NCBI RefSeq assembly: GCF_000801335.2
Contig: NZ_JSEH01000030.1
Coordinates: 1-54,681, forward strand
Direction of reading: 5' to 3'
Origin: Desulfovibrio sp. TomC
GTDB lineage: Bacteria; Desulfobacterota; Desulfovibrionia; Desulfovibrionales; Desulfovibrionaceae
DNA: 54,681 nucleotides
Shown here piece by piece: positions 7,798 through 15,790 of the stretch. The notes below the pieces were generated by a model that was given only the letters and a program-made list of their open reading frames with translations, was not told the DNA's origin and did not search any database. Position 1 is the stretch's first letter; every line of letters starts with the position of its first letter. The position numbers and the translations under genes were made by a program.

Positions 7798-7840
7798 GGG
7801 CTTAAAAGTTCTCTATGTTGGCTTAAATGAGCGTTTGCTC
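7798..7840 (-). promoter_or_regulatory. Operator-like repeats in the ERF operon leader
   Basis: Two direct copies of GGCTTAAA (7799-7806 and 7820-7827) start 21 bases apart, two helical turns. They are followed by the palindrome GAGCGTTTGCTC (7829-7840). All lie within 55 bases upstream of the ERF start, in a very AT-rich leader (7787-7940). This arrangement suits a dimeric or paired regulator. No convincing -35/-10 pair could be fixed, so the promoter itself is not assigned. Confidence 0.4.
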
Positions 7841-7940
7841 GGATAAAAATGCATCCTTCAAATCAATAATATATATTTAAAACAATTTGAACGACACACA
7901 TCAATCAACAGATATACGCATGATAACAAAAAAAATCACG

Positions 7941-9908
7941 CTAGACAGAACCTTTTAAATATGGCTTGGAATTAACCTCAGAGATGTCAATGCCGTAGTC
8001 TATTTTTGACACAATTTCGCTATAACACGTCAAGGCATCAAATTTTGAACCATACTGCCTTCCGGCCAGACCCGGTATTTCGTGCCCGAATATCTGTCGA
8101 AAGATATCATTATGCAGCCCTTTCACTTTAAAGAAATCACTGAAGGAATGCCTTAGCGAATGGAAGGTCTTGTTCCCACCAAGCGCCAATGACCTGACCA
8201 ATTTCCCAAATGACTTTCCGGGTTGCTTTCCATACTTCGGTGACGACTCTGTCTTTTGCAATTCCGAAAACAATCTTTCATCTCCGCGCTTCTTGAGATT
8301 GCCTCGGTATTCAAGTAGCCCAATCTGAATCAAGTCTTGATGAACAGGAATGATGCGCGCTGAATTCTTATTCTTCAACAATTTATGAACTTTTTCATCA
8401 CGAGATGGTTTGACATTGATATCTATGACCCAGACCCCTGCTGTCTCGGACTCATATATGTCGTCGCACTCAAGTTGGCACACCTCTTCAAGACGCATAC
8501 CCGTGTAGACACCTATAAGCGGAGCCCAAAAAAATGAAGGGTGCTTAAAATTTCCCTTCACATAATTGTCGCTTGCAAAAATCTTTTGAAGATCCTCTGG
8601 TGAAAAAGCATCACGCAGACCAATTTCTTGCCTATCATCTTTAATGGAAAGCCCTTTCGCTGGATTCTGGGACAAAAGACTTTCCCTCACACCCCAATCA
8701 AACATGCTGGACGCTGTTTCAACGATCACATTCACTGTCTTGACACTGAGTGCGCGTGTCGGGTTCATTTCCAGAATATCGTTGATTGTTTTGCCCTTAT
8801 ATTCCTTTAGCTTTGTCCTATTCGGGGGCAACTTACGCAAGACATCCCGAAAATGGCGCATATCATCTCGTGAAACATCAGAGACAACCTTGTCCCCCAG
8901 GATTTCTACCAAGTTAACGAGCCTCCCCCTATGATCTGCAACACCGTGATCTTTCCAGGCTCCATCAGAAAGTTTTGTTTGAATGTACTTTTCAATAAAT
9001 TCAGACAATAATTCCTTCCTAACGATATCAGACTGGTCCTTCTGAACAACTGCTTCATCAACAACGGGAGGATACGGCTCATAAGGCGCAGCAAAAATTG
9101 CTTGCTCCGTGAGGTAGTCTCCATTGGCTCGCGCCGCCTGCACCTTATGATTCGTAACTTGAATTTTCATATGTGCTTTGGATATTTGCAAAATATTTTC
9201 AGCAGAAATTTCCTCTGGCTTAAAAACTCCTTCATCTATCAGATGCGGGATGCAATCCACCGCACTATCAACCAATGACTCTGGGTTATCAACGAGACGA
9301 GTCAGCATATTAGCATAACAAGCCGAGAGTTGTCCGCTCGTCAAGTTAATCCCAGGCCCACTCACACCTTTCCGAGGATGAATTTGGATATCATCTTTCT
9401 CAAGCAGAGCCCGAAGATAGCCATTCAGTCTTTCTCGAATTACCTTTTGAGAAATTGGCTTCTTATCAGGTTCGTCCAGCAATTCTGCCAACCATTGTGC
9501 AAGCTGCGCTCGAAGTTCTTGATAGTCCAACACTCCACCCCCAATGAGCTTTAGCAACATGGCATATAAGCCAGAAGCTCGATGCCGAGCCTCCCGGACA
9601 TACCCCGTCTGCAAGCTGATGCGAATTTCAGCATGACCCAGCAGATCACGACATGCCTTTGGAAAAGCATATCGAAAATAGTAAAGATTTCCTTTGAGGT
9701 AAAGGTAGGTCGGCGATGAACGTCGGATGGATCGCCCTTCCGGCAGGGAATCGGCGCGGGATGCTCGTGAAGCTGGCCGTGGGGGTGAGAGTGCTTCCCT
9801 TCGGCTCTGAAGTGATGCGCTGGCTTGTGACATGGCTGCGGCCCACGCCGCTATGCGGCATGTTTGACCCCGCGCTTTGACCCCTTTTGGTGAACAGGGG
9901 GAAAACAC
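7941..9908 (-). CDS. int: Tyrosine recombinase/integrase of the island
   Basis: Site-specific integrase of 655 residues if the GTG at 9908 is used. A start at ATG 9833 (residue 26) is equally possible, since neither has a clear ribosome binding site. The N-terminal region YLYLKGNLYYFRYAFP (about 68-83) is typical of large integrases of tRNA-targeting islands. Catalytic residues are visible: Arg472 in GMRLEEV, His583 and Arg586 in HSLRH, His609 in FGHE, and Tyr619 in GRQYG as the likely nucleophile. The gene is AT-rich and lies about 80 bases from the 3' end of tRNA-Leu, with its 5' end facing the tRNA, the standard integrase-att layout. It should recombine the tRNA 3' end with the element's attP. 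Confidence 0.9.
   Translation of the reverse strand: MFSPCSPKGVKARGQTCRIAAWAAAMSQASASLQSRREALSPPRPASRASRADSLPEGRSIRRSSPTYLYLKGNLYYFRYAFPKACRDLLGHAEIRISLQTGYVREARHRASGLYAMLLKLIGGGVLDYQELRAQLAQWLAELLDEPDKKPISQKVIRERLNGYLRALLEKDDIQIHPRKGVSGPGINLTSGQLSACYANMLTRLVDNPESLVDSAVDCIPHLIDEGVFKPEEISAENILQISKAHMKIQVTNHKVQAARANGDYLTEQAIFAAPYEPYPPVVDEAVVQKDQSDIVRKELLSEFIEKYIQTKLSDGAWKDHGVADHRGRLVNLVEILGDKVVSDVSRDDMRHFRDVLRKLPPNRTKLKEYKGKTINDILEMNPTRALSVKTVNVIVETASSMFDWGVRESLLSQNPAKGLSIKDDRQEIGLRDAFSPEDLQKIFASDNYVKGNFKHPSFFWAPLIGVYTGMRLEEVCQLECDDIYESETAGVWVIDINVKPSRDEKVHKLLKNKNSARIIPVHQDLIQIGLLEYRGNLKKRGDERLFSELQKTESSPKYGKQPGKSFGKLVRSLALGGNKTFHSLRHSFSDFFKVKGLHNDIFRQIFGHEIPGLAGRQYGSKFDALTCYSEIVSKIDYGIDISEVNSKPYLKGSV
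9863..9884. repeat. Paired 9-bp direct repeats beside the attachment end
   Basis: TTTGACCCC occurs at 9863-9871 and again at 9876-9884, a 13-base period. The pair sits between the integrase reading frame and the tRNA-Leu 3' end, where arm-type integrase or excisionase sites are expected. It overlaps the first codons of the integrase if the GTG start is real, which could allow autoregulation. Confidence 0.4.
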
Positions 9909-9943
9909 AGAGCTTTTTGAAGCCTAGCCACAACCTGTAGGAC

Positions 9944-9981
9944 AAAAAAAGAAGGGGTTGCAGCCGGTTAGCTGCAACCCC
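9944..9981 (-). terminator. Rho-independent terminator after tRNA-Leu
   Basis: A perfect 11-bp stem (GGGGTTGCAGC at 9954-9964, GCTGCAACCCC at 9971-9981) with a 6-base loop is followed on the minus strand by TTC and seven T residues (9944-9950). It lies 7 bases past the encoded CCA end of the tRNA. It ends the pgk-tpiA-secG-tRNA transcript or a tRNA-only transcript. Confidence 0.85.
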
Positions 9982-9988
9982 CTCAAAA

Positions 9989-10074
9989 TGGTGCCGAAGG
10001 GGGGACTCGAACCCCCACGAGCATAGCCCACCACCCCCTCAAGATGGCGTGTCTACCAGTTCCACCACTTCGGC
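9989..10074 (-). tRNA. tRNA-Leu(GAG), island integration site
   Basis: An 86-nt class II tRNA read on the minus strand. The acceptor stem pairs GCCGAAG (10068-10074) with CTTCGGC (9993-9999), with discriminator A at 9992 and encoded CCA (9989-9991). The anticodon stem CCATC/GGTGG encloses a loop with GAG, and a variable arm and an intact T arm (GGTTCGAGTCCC region) are present. Anticodon GAG reads CUU/CUC leucine codons. It lies 10 bases after secG, the same secG-tRNA-Leu(GAG) order seen in Escherichia coli (secG-leuU). Its 3' end borders the integrase, so it is the likely attachment site. The tRNA is intact, so integration regenerated it. Confidence 0.95.
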
Positions 10075-10084
10075 AAATATGGAC

Positions 10085-10477
10085 TTACTGCTTCGCTGCC
10101 CCACCGGCCGGAGCATTCGCTCCCGGCGCGGGAACCTCTTCGAAGGTGACGCCCTTCTTGGGTTCCGCATCCTTGCCTGCGCCATCCACAGCCGCCGGAA
10201 TCTGTACCGGCGCGCCGCTCGCATCCATCATGACCGATTTGGCCTGACGGCGGTGCGAACTGGAATGGACGTTAAAGACAAGCGAAGTAATAATAAAGAT
10301 CGCTCCAAAAAGCGCGGTCAACTTGACCAGCAACCCGCCGGCACCTGTGCTGCCGAAGACGGATTGGCTGCCGCCGCCGAAGATCACCCCCATGCCTTCC
10401 TTGCCAGACTGAAGCAGGACCAGGATGATGACCGCCACGCAGGCGAGTACATGTACAGTAATGATGAGAGTTGTCAA
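10085..10477 (-). CDS. secG: Protein translocase subunit SecG
   Basis: A 130-residue SecG, the small auxiliary subunit of the SecYEG channel in the inner membrane. Two transmembrane helices (about residues 4-24 and 50-70) flank the conserved polar loop QSGKEGMGVIFGGGSQSVFG. The C-terminal Ala/Pro/Gly-rich tail is longer than in E. coli SecG. The frame starts at TTG 10477; no better ATG is in frame. It is third in pgk-tpiA-secG, and the tRNA-Leu gene follows directly. Adjacency of tpiA and secG is common in bacteria. Confidence 0.93.
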   Translation of the reverse strand: MTTLIITVHVLACVAVIILVLLQSGKEGMGVIFGGGSQSVFGSTGAGGLLVKLTALFGAIFIITSLVFNVHSSSHRRQAKSVMMDASGAPVQIPAAVDGAGKDAEPKKGVTFEEVPAPGANAPAGGAAKQ

Positions 10478-10519
10478 CTGTTTTTTCCCGTTATTTTCAC
10501 GGACATGGCCGCGAGTTCT

Positions 10520-11275
10520 TTAAGCTGTCACAATCGCCGCAAAGCTCTCAGCGTCAAGGCTTGCGCCACCTACCAGCACTCCGTCGACATTGTCAATCCC
10601 TAAAATCTGACCGGCATTGCCCGGCTTCACGCTGCCGCCATACAGAATGCGGATTTTCTCCCCCACCACCCCGAAGCGTCGGACCAGAAAACCTCGCACC
10701 GCCGCGTGCGCGCCAGCTACTTCTTCAGGCCCGGCCGTAAGACCCGTGCCAATGGCCCACACCGGCTCATAGGCGACAGCCAGGGCCTCGGGCGCAACAT
10801 CGTCCGGCACCTCGGCCAGTCCGGCCGTCAGCTGGCGCTCCAGCACCGCTTCAAGCTCCCCGGCCTGGCGTTCCTCAACCTTTTCGCCGACACACAGAAT
10901 CATGGACAAGCCCGAGGTCAGCCCGAAGGCGACCTTGCGCCCAACCATGGCGTCGTCTTCACCCAGAATATGACGCCGCTCGCTGTGCCCGGCCAGGGCA
11001 TAGCGACAGCCGGCGTCAGTAAGCATTTCCGGCGCGATCTCGCCGGTAAAGGCCCCCTGCTTCGACGGATAGAAGTTCTGCGCCCCAAGCGCAAAGCCTG
11101 CCGCTTGGGCAATGACCCCAGCCACACCGCAAAGCGCGGTATAAGGCGGGATGAGCAGCACCTCGCGATCCGCCGGAAGCTTGCCGGCCAGACGCGCCGC
11201 CAGATCGGCAGCCGTGGTCGCGGCCTCCCCCTGAAGCTTGTACATCTTCCAGTTGGCTGCCATCAGCTTTTTCAT
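10520..11275 (-). CDS. tpiA: Triosephosphate isomerase
   Basis: Interconverts dihydroxyacetone phosphate and glyceraldehyde 3-phosphate in glycolysis and gluconeogenesis. It is 251 residues, the usual length. Hallmarks are AANWKMYK at the N-terminus (catalytic Lys), AGHSERR (electrophilic His), AYEPVWAIGTG (catalytic Glu and loop 6) and ILYGGSVKPGN (phosphate-binding loop). The ATG at 11275 overlaps the pgk stop by 4 bases (ATGA), which indicates translational coupling. A longer frame upstream lies inside pgk and is unlikely. Confidence 0.97.
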   Translation of the reverse strand: MKKLMAANWKMYKLQGEAATTAADLAARLAGKLPADREVLLIPPYTALCGVAGVIAQAAGFALGAQNFYPSKQGAFTGEIAPEMLTDAGCRYALAGHSERRHILGEDDAMVGRKVAFGLTSGLSMILCVGEKVEERQAGELEAVLERQLTAGLAEVPDDVAPEALAVAYEPVWAIGTGLTAGPEEVAGAHAAVRGFLVRRFGVVGEKIRILYGGSVKPGNAGQILGIDNVDGVLVGGASLDAESFAAIVTA

Positions 11276-12474
11276 GATTGGCACTCCTTGAGGGCTTTAA
11301 AGGCAGGGAGTTCCTTGCCTTCGAGAAATTCCAGGGACGCGCCGCCGCCAGTGGATATAAAGGCCATCTTATCCGCCAGCCCGGCCTGGTGTACCACCAC
11401 GTCGGTATCGCCGCCGCCGACGATGGAAAGGCCCCGCACCCCGGCCACGATGTGGGCCACGGTATAGGAACCCTGGGCAAAGGCGGGATTTTCAAACGCA
11501 CCCATGGGGCCATTCCAAACCACAGTCTTGGCCGGGTCCAGGACCAGGGCAAACAGGCCGGCCGTTACCGGGCCGATGTCCAGGACCACGGCGTCCTCGG
11601 GAATGGCGGCAAAGGGGACCTGCCCGGCCGGCTGCATCTCATTGATGGGCTTGCCGGCGTCCTTGGAAATAATGAAGTCCACGGGCAGATAGAAGCCCAC
11701 ACCGCGTTTTTTGGCCTCGTCCATGATTTCCAGGGCCGCGCCGTAGAGCTCCGGCTCAACCAGGGACTTGCCCACGCCGTAGCCCATGGCCGCCAGGAAG
11801 GTGTTGGCCATGGCCCCGCCGATGCACATGGCGTCGACCTTGGACAAGAGATTCTTGAGCACCCCGAGTTTGGACGACACCTTGGCCCCGCCGGAAACGG
11901 CCACAAAGGGGCGCGTCGGGGATTCCACGGCCTCGCCCAGGAACTGCCATTCCTTCATGAGCAGGAACCCGGCGCAACATTTGGAAGCCACCTGGGCAAA
12001 GGCCACCATGGAGGCATGGGGCCGGTGGGCCGTGCCAAAGGCGTCGCAGACGTAGATTTCGGCCATGGACATGACTTCCTTGGCAAAGTCCATGTCACCG
12101 GCGGTCTCCCCCGGATGGAAGCGCAGATTCTCAAGCATGAGGATCTCGCCGGGCTTGAGCGCGGCGGCCATGGCCCGGGTGGCCTCGCCCAGGCAATCCG
12201 GGGCCATGCCCACCTTACGCTCAAGGAGTTCCGAAAGGCGCTTGGCCGTCGGGGCCAGGGAGTACTTGGGATCAGGCGCGCCCTTGGCCTTGCCGAGGTG
12301 GGAGCACAAAATAAGCGAGCAACCCTTGGACAGGGCATATTCGATGGTCGGCAGGCTCGCCCGGATGCGCAGATCGTCGGTGATGACGTCGCCCTGCAGC
12401 GGCACGTTGTAATCCACGCGGATCAGCAATTTTTTGCCAGCGATGTCGATCGTATCGATGCGGGTAAGGGCCAT
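11272..12474 (-). CDS. pgk: Phosphoglycerate kinase
   Basis: Transfers phosphate between 1,3-bisphosphoglycerate and ADP in glycolysis. It is 400 residues, normal length. The N-terminal substrate domain has RVDYNVPL, and [18 protein letters not shown] carries the conserved Arg/His region. The C-terminal nucleotide domain has [11 protein letters not shown] and the glycine-rich [15 protein letters not shown] 12474 follows AAGGAGCACCC. First gene of pgk-tpiA-secG; rimI lies 18 bases upstream on the same strand and may share the transcript. Confidence 0.97.
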   Translation of the reverse strand: MALTRIDTIDIAGKKLLIRVDYNVPLQGDVITDDLRIRASLPTIEYALSKGCSLILCSHLGKAKGAPDPKYSLAPTAKRLSELLERKVGMAPDCLGEATRAMAAALKPGEILMLENLRFHPGETAGDMDFAKEVMSMAEIYVCDAFGTAHRPHASMVAFAQVASKCCAGFLLMKEWQFLGEAVESPTRPFVAVSGGAKVSSKLGVLKNLLSKVDAMCIGGAMANTFLAAMGYGVGKSLVEPELYGAALEIMDEAKKRGVGFYLPVDFIISKDAGKPINEMQPAGQVPFAAIPEDAVVLDIGPVTAGLFALVLDPAKTVVWNGPMGAFENPAFAQGSYTVAHIVAGVRGLSIVGGGDTDVVVHQAGLADKMAFISTGGGASLEFLEGKELPAFKALKECQS

Positions 12475-12492
12475 GGGTGCTCCTTGGCGCTT

Positions 12493-12984
12493 TCAGTAAT
12501 GGGTTGGCGAACTGACGGCCTGTTCCTGCCCGGCGAACCGGACCATGATCAGGGCATCCTCCCCGTTGTCGGCATAATAGCGTTTTCGCACGCCGACCAC
12601 GGCAAAGCCGTGGCGAAGGTACAATTTTTTGGCCGGGACATTGCCGGCGCGCACTTCCAGATACCCCTGATTCATGCCTGCTTTATCGGTATGTTGCAAG
12701 ACATGGCCGAGGAGACGTGAAGCCATTCCCCGCCCGCGCAGCCCGGGATCGGTAGCGATATTGACGACTTCAAATTCCTCACCCAGAAAATGAAAGGTGG
12801 CGTAGGCGGCAAGACCGTTCTCCTGGCGGATGCCGAAGGCAGCAAAGACCGGGCGGGCCAGGGCGGCGACAAAGGCGGCCTCGTCCCAGGCATCGGGAAA
12901 GGCGCGGGCTTCGAGTCCGGCCAGGAGAGCGGCGTCAGCCGGCCCAAGGCGCACCGGATCGGAAAAAGGCGGCTGCGGTTGCAT
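12493..12984 (-). CDS. rimI: GNAT acetyltransferase, RimI-like
   Basis: A 163-residue GNAT-fold N-acetyltransferase resembling RimI, which acetylates the N-terminal alanine of ribosomal protein S18. The acetyl-CoA binding motif is ATDPGLRGRGMASRLL, followed by YLEVRAGNVPAKKLYLRHGF, which matches the RimI-type C-terminal pattern. ATG 12984 was chosen because GAGGAA precedes it; the frame stays open 21 codons further into the leader of the divergent Nudix gene. It is upstream of pgk on the same strand. Substrate assignment is by family only; other GNAT roles are possible. Confidence 0.8.
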   Translation of the reverse strand: MQPQPPFSDPVRLGPADAALLAGLEARAFPDAWDEAAFVAALARPVFAAFGIRQENGLAAYATFHFLGEEFEVVNIATDPGLRGRGMASRLLGHVLQHTDKAGMNQGYLEVRAGNVPAKKLYLRHGFAVVGVRKRYYADNGEDALIMVRFAGQEQAVSSPTHY

Positions 12985-13031
12985 TTCCTCGATCCCCTGG
13001 CAATATGGCCGCCTGCAGGAGGTGGCGGCAG

Positions 13032-13568
13032 ATGGTGAAAAAGACACAGACAGCGCCTCAGGTCGAGTACGTGGACGTCGTTGACCAAAACGACCGCCCG
13101 CTCATGGTCATGCCCTTAACCGAGGTCCATCGCCAAGGACTTTTCCACCGCTCGGTCATGGTGCTGGTCTTTGATCCCGAGGGACGGCTCTACCTGCAAA
13201 AGCGTGGAGCAAACAAGAGTCTCTATCCGGGACGCTTCGACCTCTCGGCCACCGGCCATGTCCGGGCCGGCGAAGCCCGAACCGAGGCCGCCGCCCGGGA
13301 ATTGGCCGAGGAGCTGGGACTGGCCGCGTCCTCCCTGACCCTCCTCGACGCCGCCCCGGCCAGCCGGGAGACGGCTTATGAATTCGTCACGCTCTACAAC
13401 GCCGGGCGCACCAGCGAACAACCCCGCCCCAACCCCGACGAGGTGGCCGGCGGCATGTTCGTGGACACAGCCGAGCTGGCCGCCCTGGTGCGGGACTACC
13501 GCGATTGGCTGACGCCGGCCGTGGTGCATTTCTACGAGAAACGGACGTTGTTTCCACACGCTTTGTAG
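13032..13568 (+). CDS. Nudix hydrolase
   Basis: A 178-residue Nudix-fold hydrolase. The Nudix box is complete at about residues 75-97: Gly75, Glu81, Arg89-Glu90, Glu93-Glu94 and Gly96 in the GX5EX7REUXEEXGU pattern. The N-terminal VDVVDQNDRPLMVMPLTEVH and the following RSVMVLVFDPEGRLYLQKR resemble the YfcD/isopentenyl-diphosphate-isomerase-like subgroup. The substrate cannot be read from sequence. The ATG at 13032 is preceded by AGGAGG with about 9-base spacing; an in-frame upstream start is less likely. It is divergent from rimI with a 47-base gap, so the two promoters must overlap. Confidence 0.88.
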   Translation: MVKKTQTAPQVEYVDVVDQNDRPLMVMPLTEVHRQGLFHRSVMVLVFDPEGRLYLQKRGANKSLYPGRFDLSATGHVRAGEARTEAAARELAEELGLAASSLTLLDAAPASRETAYEFVTLYNAGRTSEQPRPNPDEVAGGMFVDTAELAALVRDYRDWLTPAVVHFYEKRTLFPHAL

Positions 13569-13589
13569 CCACAGAGAAAGGAGGAAGAG

Positions 13590-13700
13590 GCCTCCGGCGG
13601 CCAAAGGGGTGACCCCTTTGGAATCCCACCTGGGGTTCGTTTGTTATGACCGGGGGGCGTTGCCAAGTCGATGGGCGGAAGTTGCGCACGAAAAGATGGG
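13590..13700 (+). repeat. Dispersed intergenic repeat, copy 1
   Basis: Begins with CCTCCGGCGGCCAAAGGGG, then a hairpin (AAAGGGG, TGA, CCCCTTT) and GGAATCCC. A second block runs GGCGTTGCCAAG to GTTGCGCACGAAAAG. The same two blocks in the same order occur at 30304-30420, and the hairpin block occurs in reverse near 20981-21019. The rest of the gap (13569-13874) shows no gene. Confidence 0.75.
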
Positions 13701-13874
13701 CCTGGATCTACAGTCGCAACGGGCGGTTGCCGGGGATCAAGGTTGCCCCGATGTGCGAGGCGATGGTTCCCACGGTCCCCTGGCAAGAAAAGCGCGTTCT
13801 TCGCTGGCTGGGAAACGCCAGCCTGTTGGCAGGACTCTGGCGGGCGGAGAAACCCCGGGCGCAAAGGGAAAAGA

Positions 13875-14657
13875 TCAGTCGAATAGGGCCAGCATGGCCT
13901 CGTGCAAAACCCCATTGCTGGCCAGGATGCGGAAATCCCCCAGGGCGTAGGGGCCAGCCGGCCGATAGCTCCCCACCCGGCCGCCGGCCTCGGTCACCAG
14001 CAACACTCCGGCGGCCACATCCCAGGGATTGAGCGCCACCTCGTAGAAAGCCTCAAAGCCCCCGGCCGCCACATAGGCCAGATCCAGGGCCGCCGAACCA
14101 GGCCGCCGGAAGCCCTGGGTTGCGTCCAGCACCCCCCGCATATCGGCCATGATCTCATCGAGATTTTCACGAATGGCATACGGAAACCCCGTGGCCACCA
14201 GGGCCGCCTCAAGGCTGTCCGTGGCGGAAACATGGATGGGGGCATCGTTTAAATAAGCCCCAAGTCCCTGGCCGGCCGTGAAGCACTGGCCAAGCATCGG
14301 GGCGTTGACGCAGCCGACAAGCGGGGTTTGTCCGTCATAGAGAGCCACCGAGGTGCAGACAAAGGGAAAGCCGTGGGCGAAGTTGGTGGTGCCGTCCAGG
14401 GGATCGATAATCCAGGTGAGGCCGGACAGGACAGTACCGGCGGCAGTTTCCTCGGCCAGGAAAGCCGCTTCGGGCACAAGGCGGGCAAGCGACTCCTTGA
14501 GCATGTCTTCCACAGCCAGATCCGTGGCCGTGACCAGATCGATGCGCCCCTTGCGGCGCACGTCCCGGGGCATACCGAAATCGGCCCGGATGCGCTCTCC
14601 GGCCAGGGCGACGGCGGCCCGGGTCCGGTCCAAAAGTTCCTGTGTCGCCTGGGTCAT
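13875..14657 (-). CDS. suhB: Inositol monophosphatase family protein
   Basis: A 260-residue Mg2+-dependent phosphatase of the inositol monophosphatase/SuhB family. The metal-binding motifs are present: the Glu pair in FLAEETAAG, DPLDGTTNFAHGFPF, and WDVAAGVLLVTEAGG near the C-terminus. Members dephosphorylate inositol-1-phosphate or related sugars; the true substrate here is unknown. ATG 14657 is preceded by GAGGGAG. It lies 20 bases downstream of mreB on the same strand, so the two may be cotranscribed. Confidence 0.9.
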   Translation of the reverse strand: MTQATQELLDRTRAAVALAGERIRADFGMPRDVRRKGRIDLVTATDLAVEDMLKESLARLVPEAAFLAEETAAGTVLSGLTWIIDPLDGTTNFAHGFPFVCTSVALYDGQTPLVGCVNAPMLGQCFTAGQGLGAYLNDAPIHVSATDSLEAALVATGFPYAIRENLDEIMADMRGVLDATQGFRRPGSAALDLAYVAAGGFEAFYEVALNPWDVAAGVLLVTEAGGRVGSYRPAGPYALGDFRILASNGVLHEAMLALFD

Positions 14658-14677
14658 GGCTCCCTCGTGCGCGCCGA

Positions 14678-15703
14678 TCAGTTGATAAAAACGTCTTTGA
14701 AGCGCACTCGGTCGCTCATGGCCCGGCCGGTGCCGCGCACGACCGTCGTCAGGGGATCGTCATCCAGGAGCACGGACAGGTTGGTGTCCTGGCTGATGCG
14801 CTCGTCAAGGCCGGCCAAAAGCGCCCCGCCGCCGGCCAGCAGCAGGCCGTTTCGGGCGATGTCGGCCACAAGCTCGGGCGGCGTCTTTTCCAGAGCCTTC
14901 CTGACGGCGCTGACAATGATGTTGACCGGTTCGCGGATGGCCTCGCGCACGAGGGCGTCGGTGACGGTGACGGTGGTCGGCGTGCCGTCGATCAGCGACT
15001 TGCCGGCAACTTCCATGGAGCGCGGTTCAGGCAGGGGCATGGCCGAGCCGATGCGGATCTTGATCTCTTCGGCCATGTTCTCGCCGATGAGCACCTGAAA
15101 TTCATCCTGCACAAAACGCTGGATGGTTTCGTTGAGTTCGTCGCCGGCCACCCGCACGGATTCGGCATAGGCAATGGCCGAGAGGGAGATGACGGCCACT
15201 TCGGTGGTGCCGCCGCCGATGTCCACGACCATGTTTCCCGAAGGCCGGTCGATGGGCAGCCCGGCCCCGATGGCCGCGGCCATGGGTTCCTCCACGAGCT
15301 TGACGTCGCGCGCCCCAGCCAGCTGGGCCGACTCGATAACGGCGCGTTTTTCCACCTGGGTGATGCCGGTGGGCACACAGATGACCATCTTGGGCTTGGC
15401 AAACCGGAAGCCGGCCAGGACCTTGCGCACGAAAAAGGCGATCATGGCCCGGGTGACGTCGAAGTCGGCAATGACGCCGTCTTTCATAGGCCGGATGGCC
15501 CGGATGCGTTCCGGGGTGCGGCCAAGGTATTCCTTGGCTTCGGCGCCGACGGCAATCAGTTCGCCGCTGCGGGTGTCGATGGCCACCACCGACGGTTCGG
15601 CCAGGACAATGCCGTCGGCCGAGGTGTACAGCAAGGTATTGGCCGTACCGAGGTCCATGGCCAGGTCTTTGCCGAGAAAACGAAAGAAATTCTTGAAAAG
15701 CAT
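14678..15703 (-). CDS. mreB: Rod shape-determining protein MreB
   Basis: Bacterial actin that forms filaments under the inner membrane and directs lateral wall synthesis. It is 341 residues, as expected. It has an N-terminal membrane-binding amphipathic segment (MLFKNFFRFLG), phosphate 1 motif MDLGTANTLLY, phosphate 2 motif VVDIGGGTTEVAVISL and adenosine motif LLAGGGALLAGLDERIS. ATG 15703 matches the family's normal N-terminus. mreC and mreD are not adjacent, so this may be one of several paralogues or a split cluster. The upstream leftward gene encodes a tandem GAF protein, 87 bases away. Confidence 0.95.
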   Translation of the reverse strand: MLFKNFFRFLGKDLAMDLGTANTLLYTSADGIVLAEPSVVAIDTRSGELIAVGAEAKEYLGRTPERIRAIRPMKDGVIADFDVTRAMIAFFVRKVLAGFRFAKPKMVICVPTGITQVEKRAVIESAQLAGARDVKLVEEPMAAAIGAGLPIDRPSGNMVVDIGGGTTEVAVISLSAIAYAESVRVAGDELNETIQRFVQDEFQVLIGENMAEEIKIRIGSAMPLPEPRSMEVAGKSLIDGTPTTVTVTDALVREAIREPVNIIVSAVRKALEKTPPELVADIARNGLLLAGGGALLAGLDERISQDTNLSVLLDDDPLTTVVRGTGRAMSDRVRFKDVFIN

Positions 15704-15790
15704 GCCCACACTCGCGTTGGCGTTCGAAACCCAGGATAATGGCCCACTTCCCGACAATTGGGCCATCGTAGATGGCTGCGACGAAAAAGT

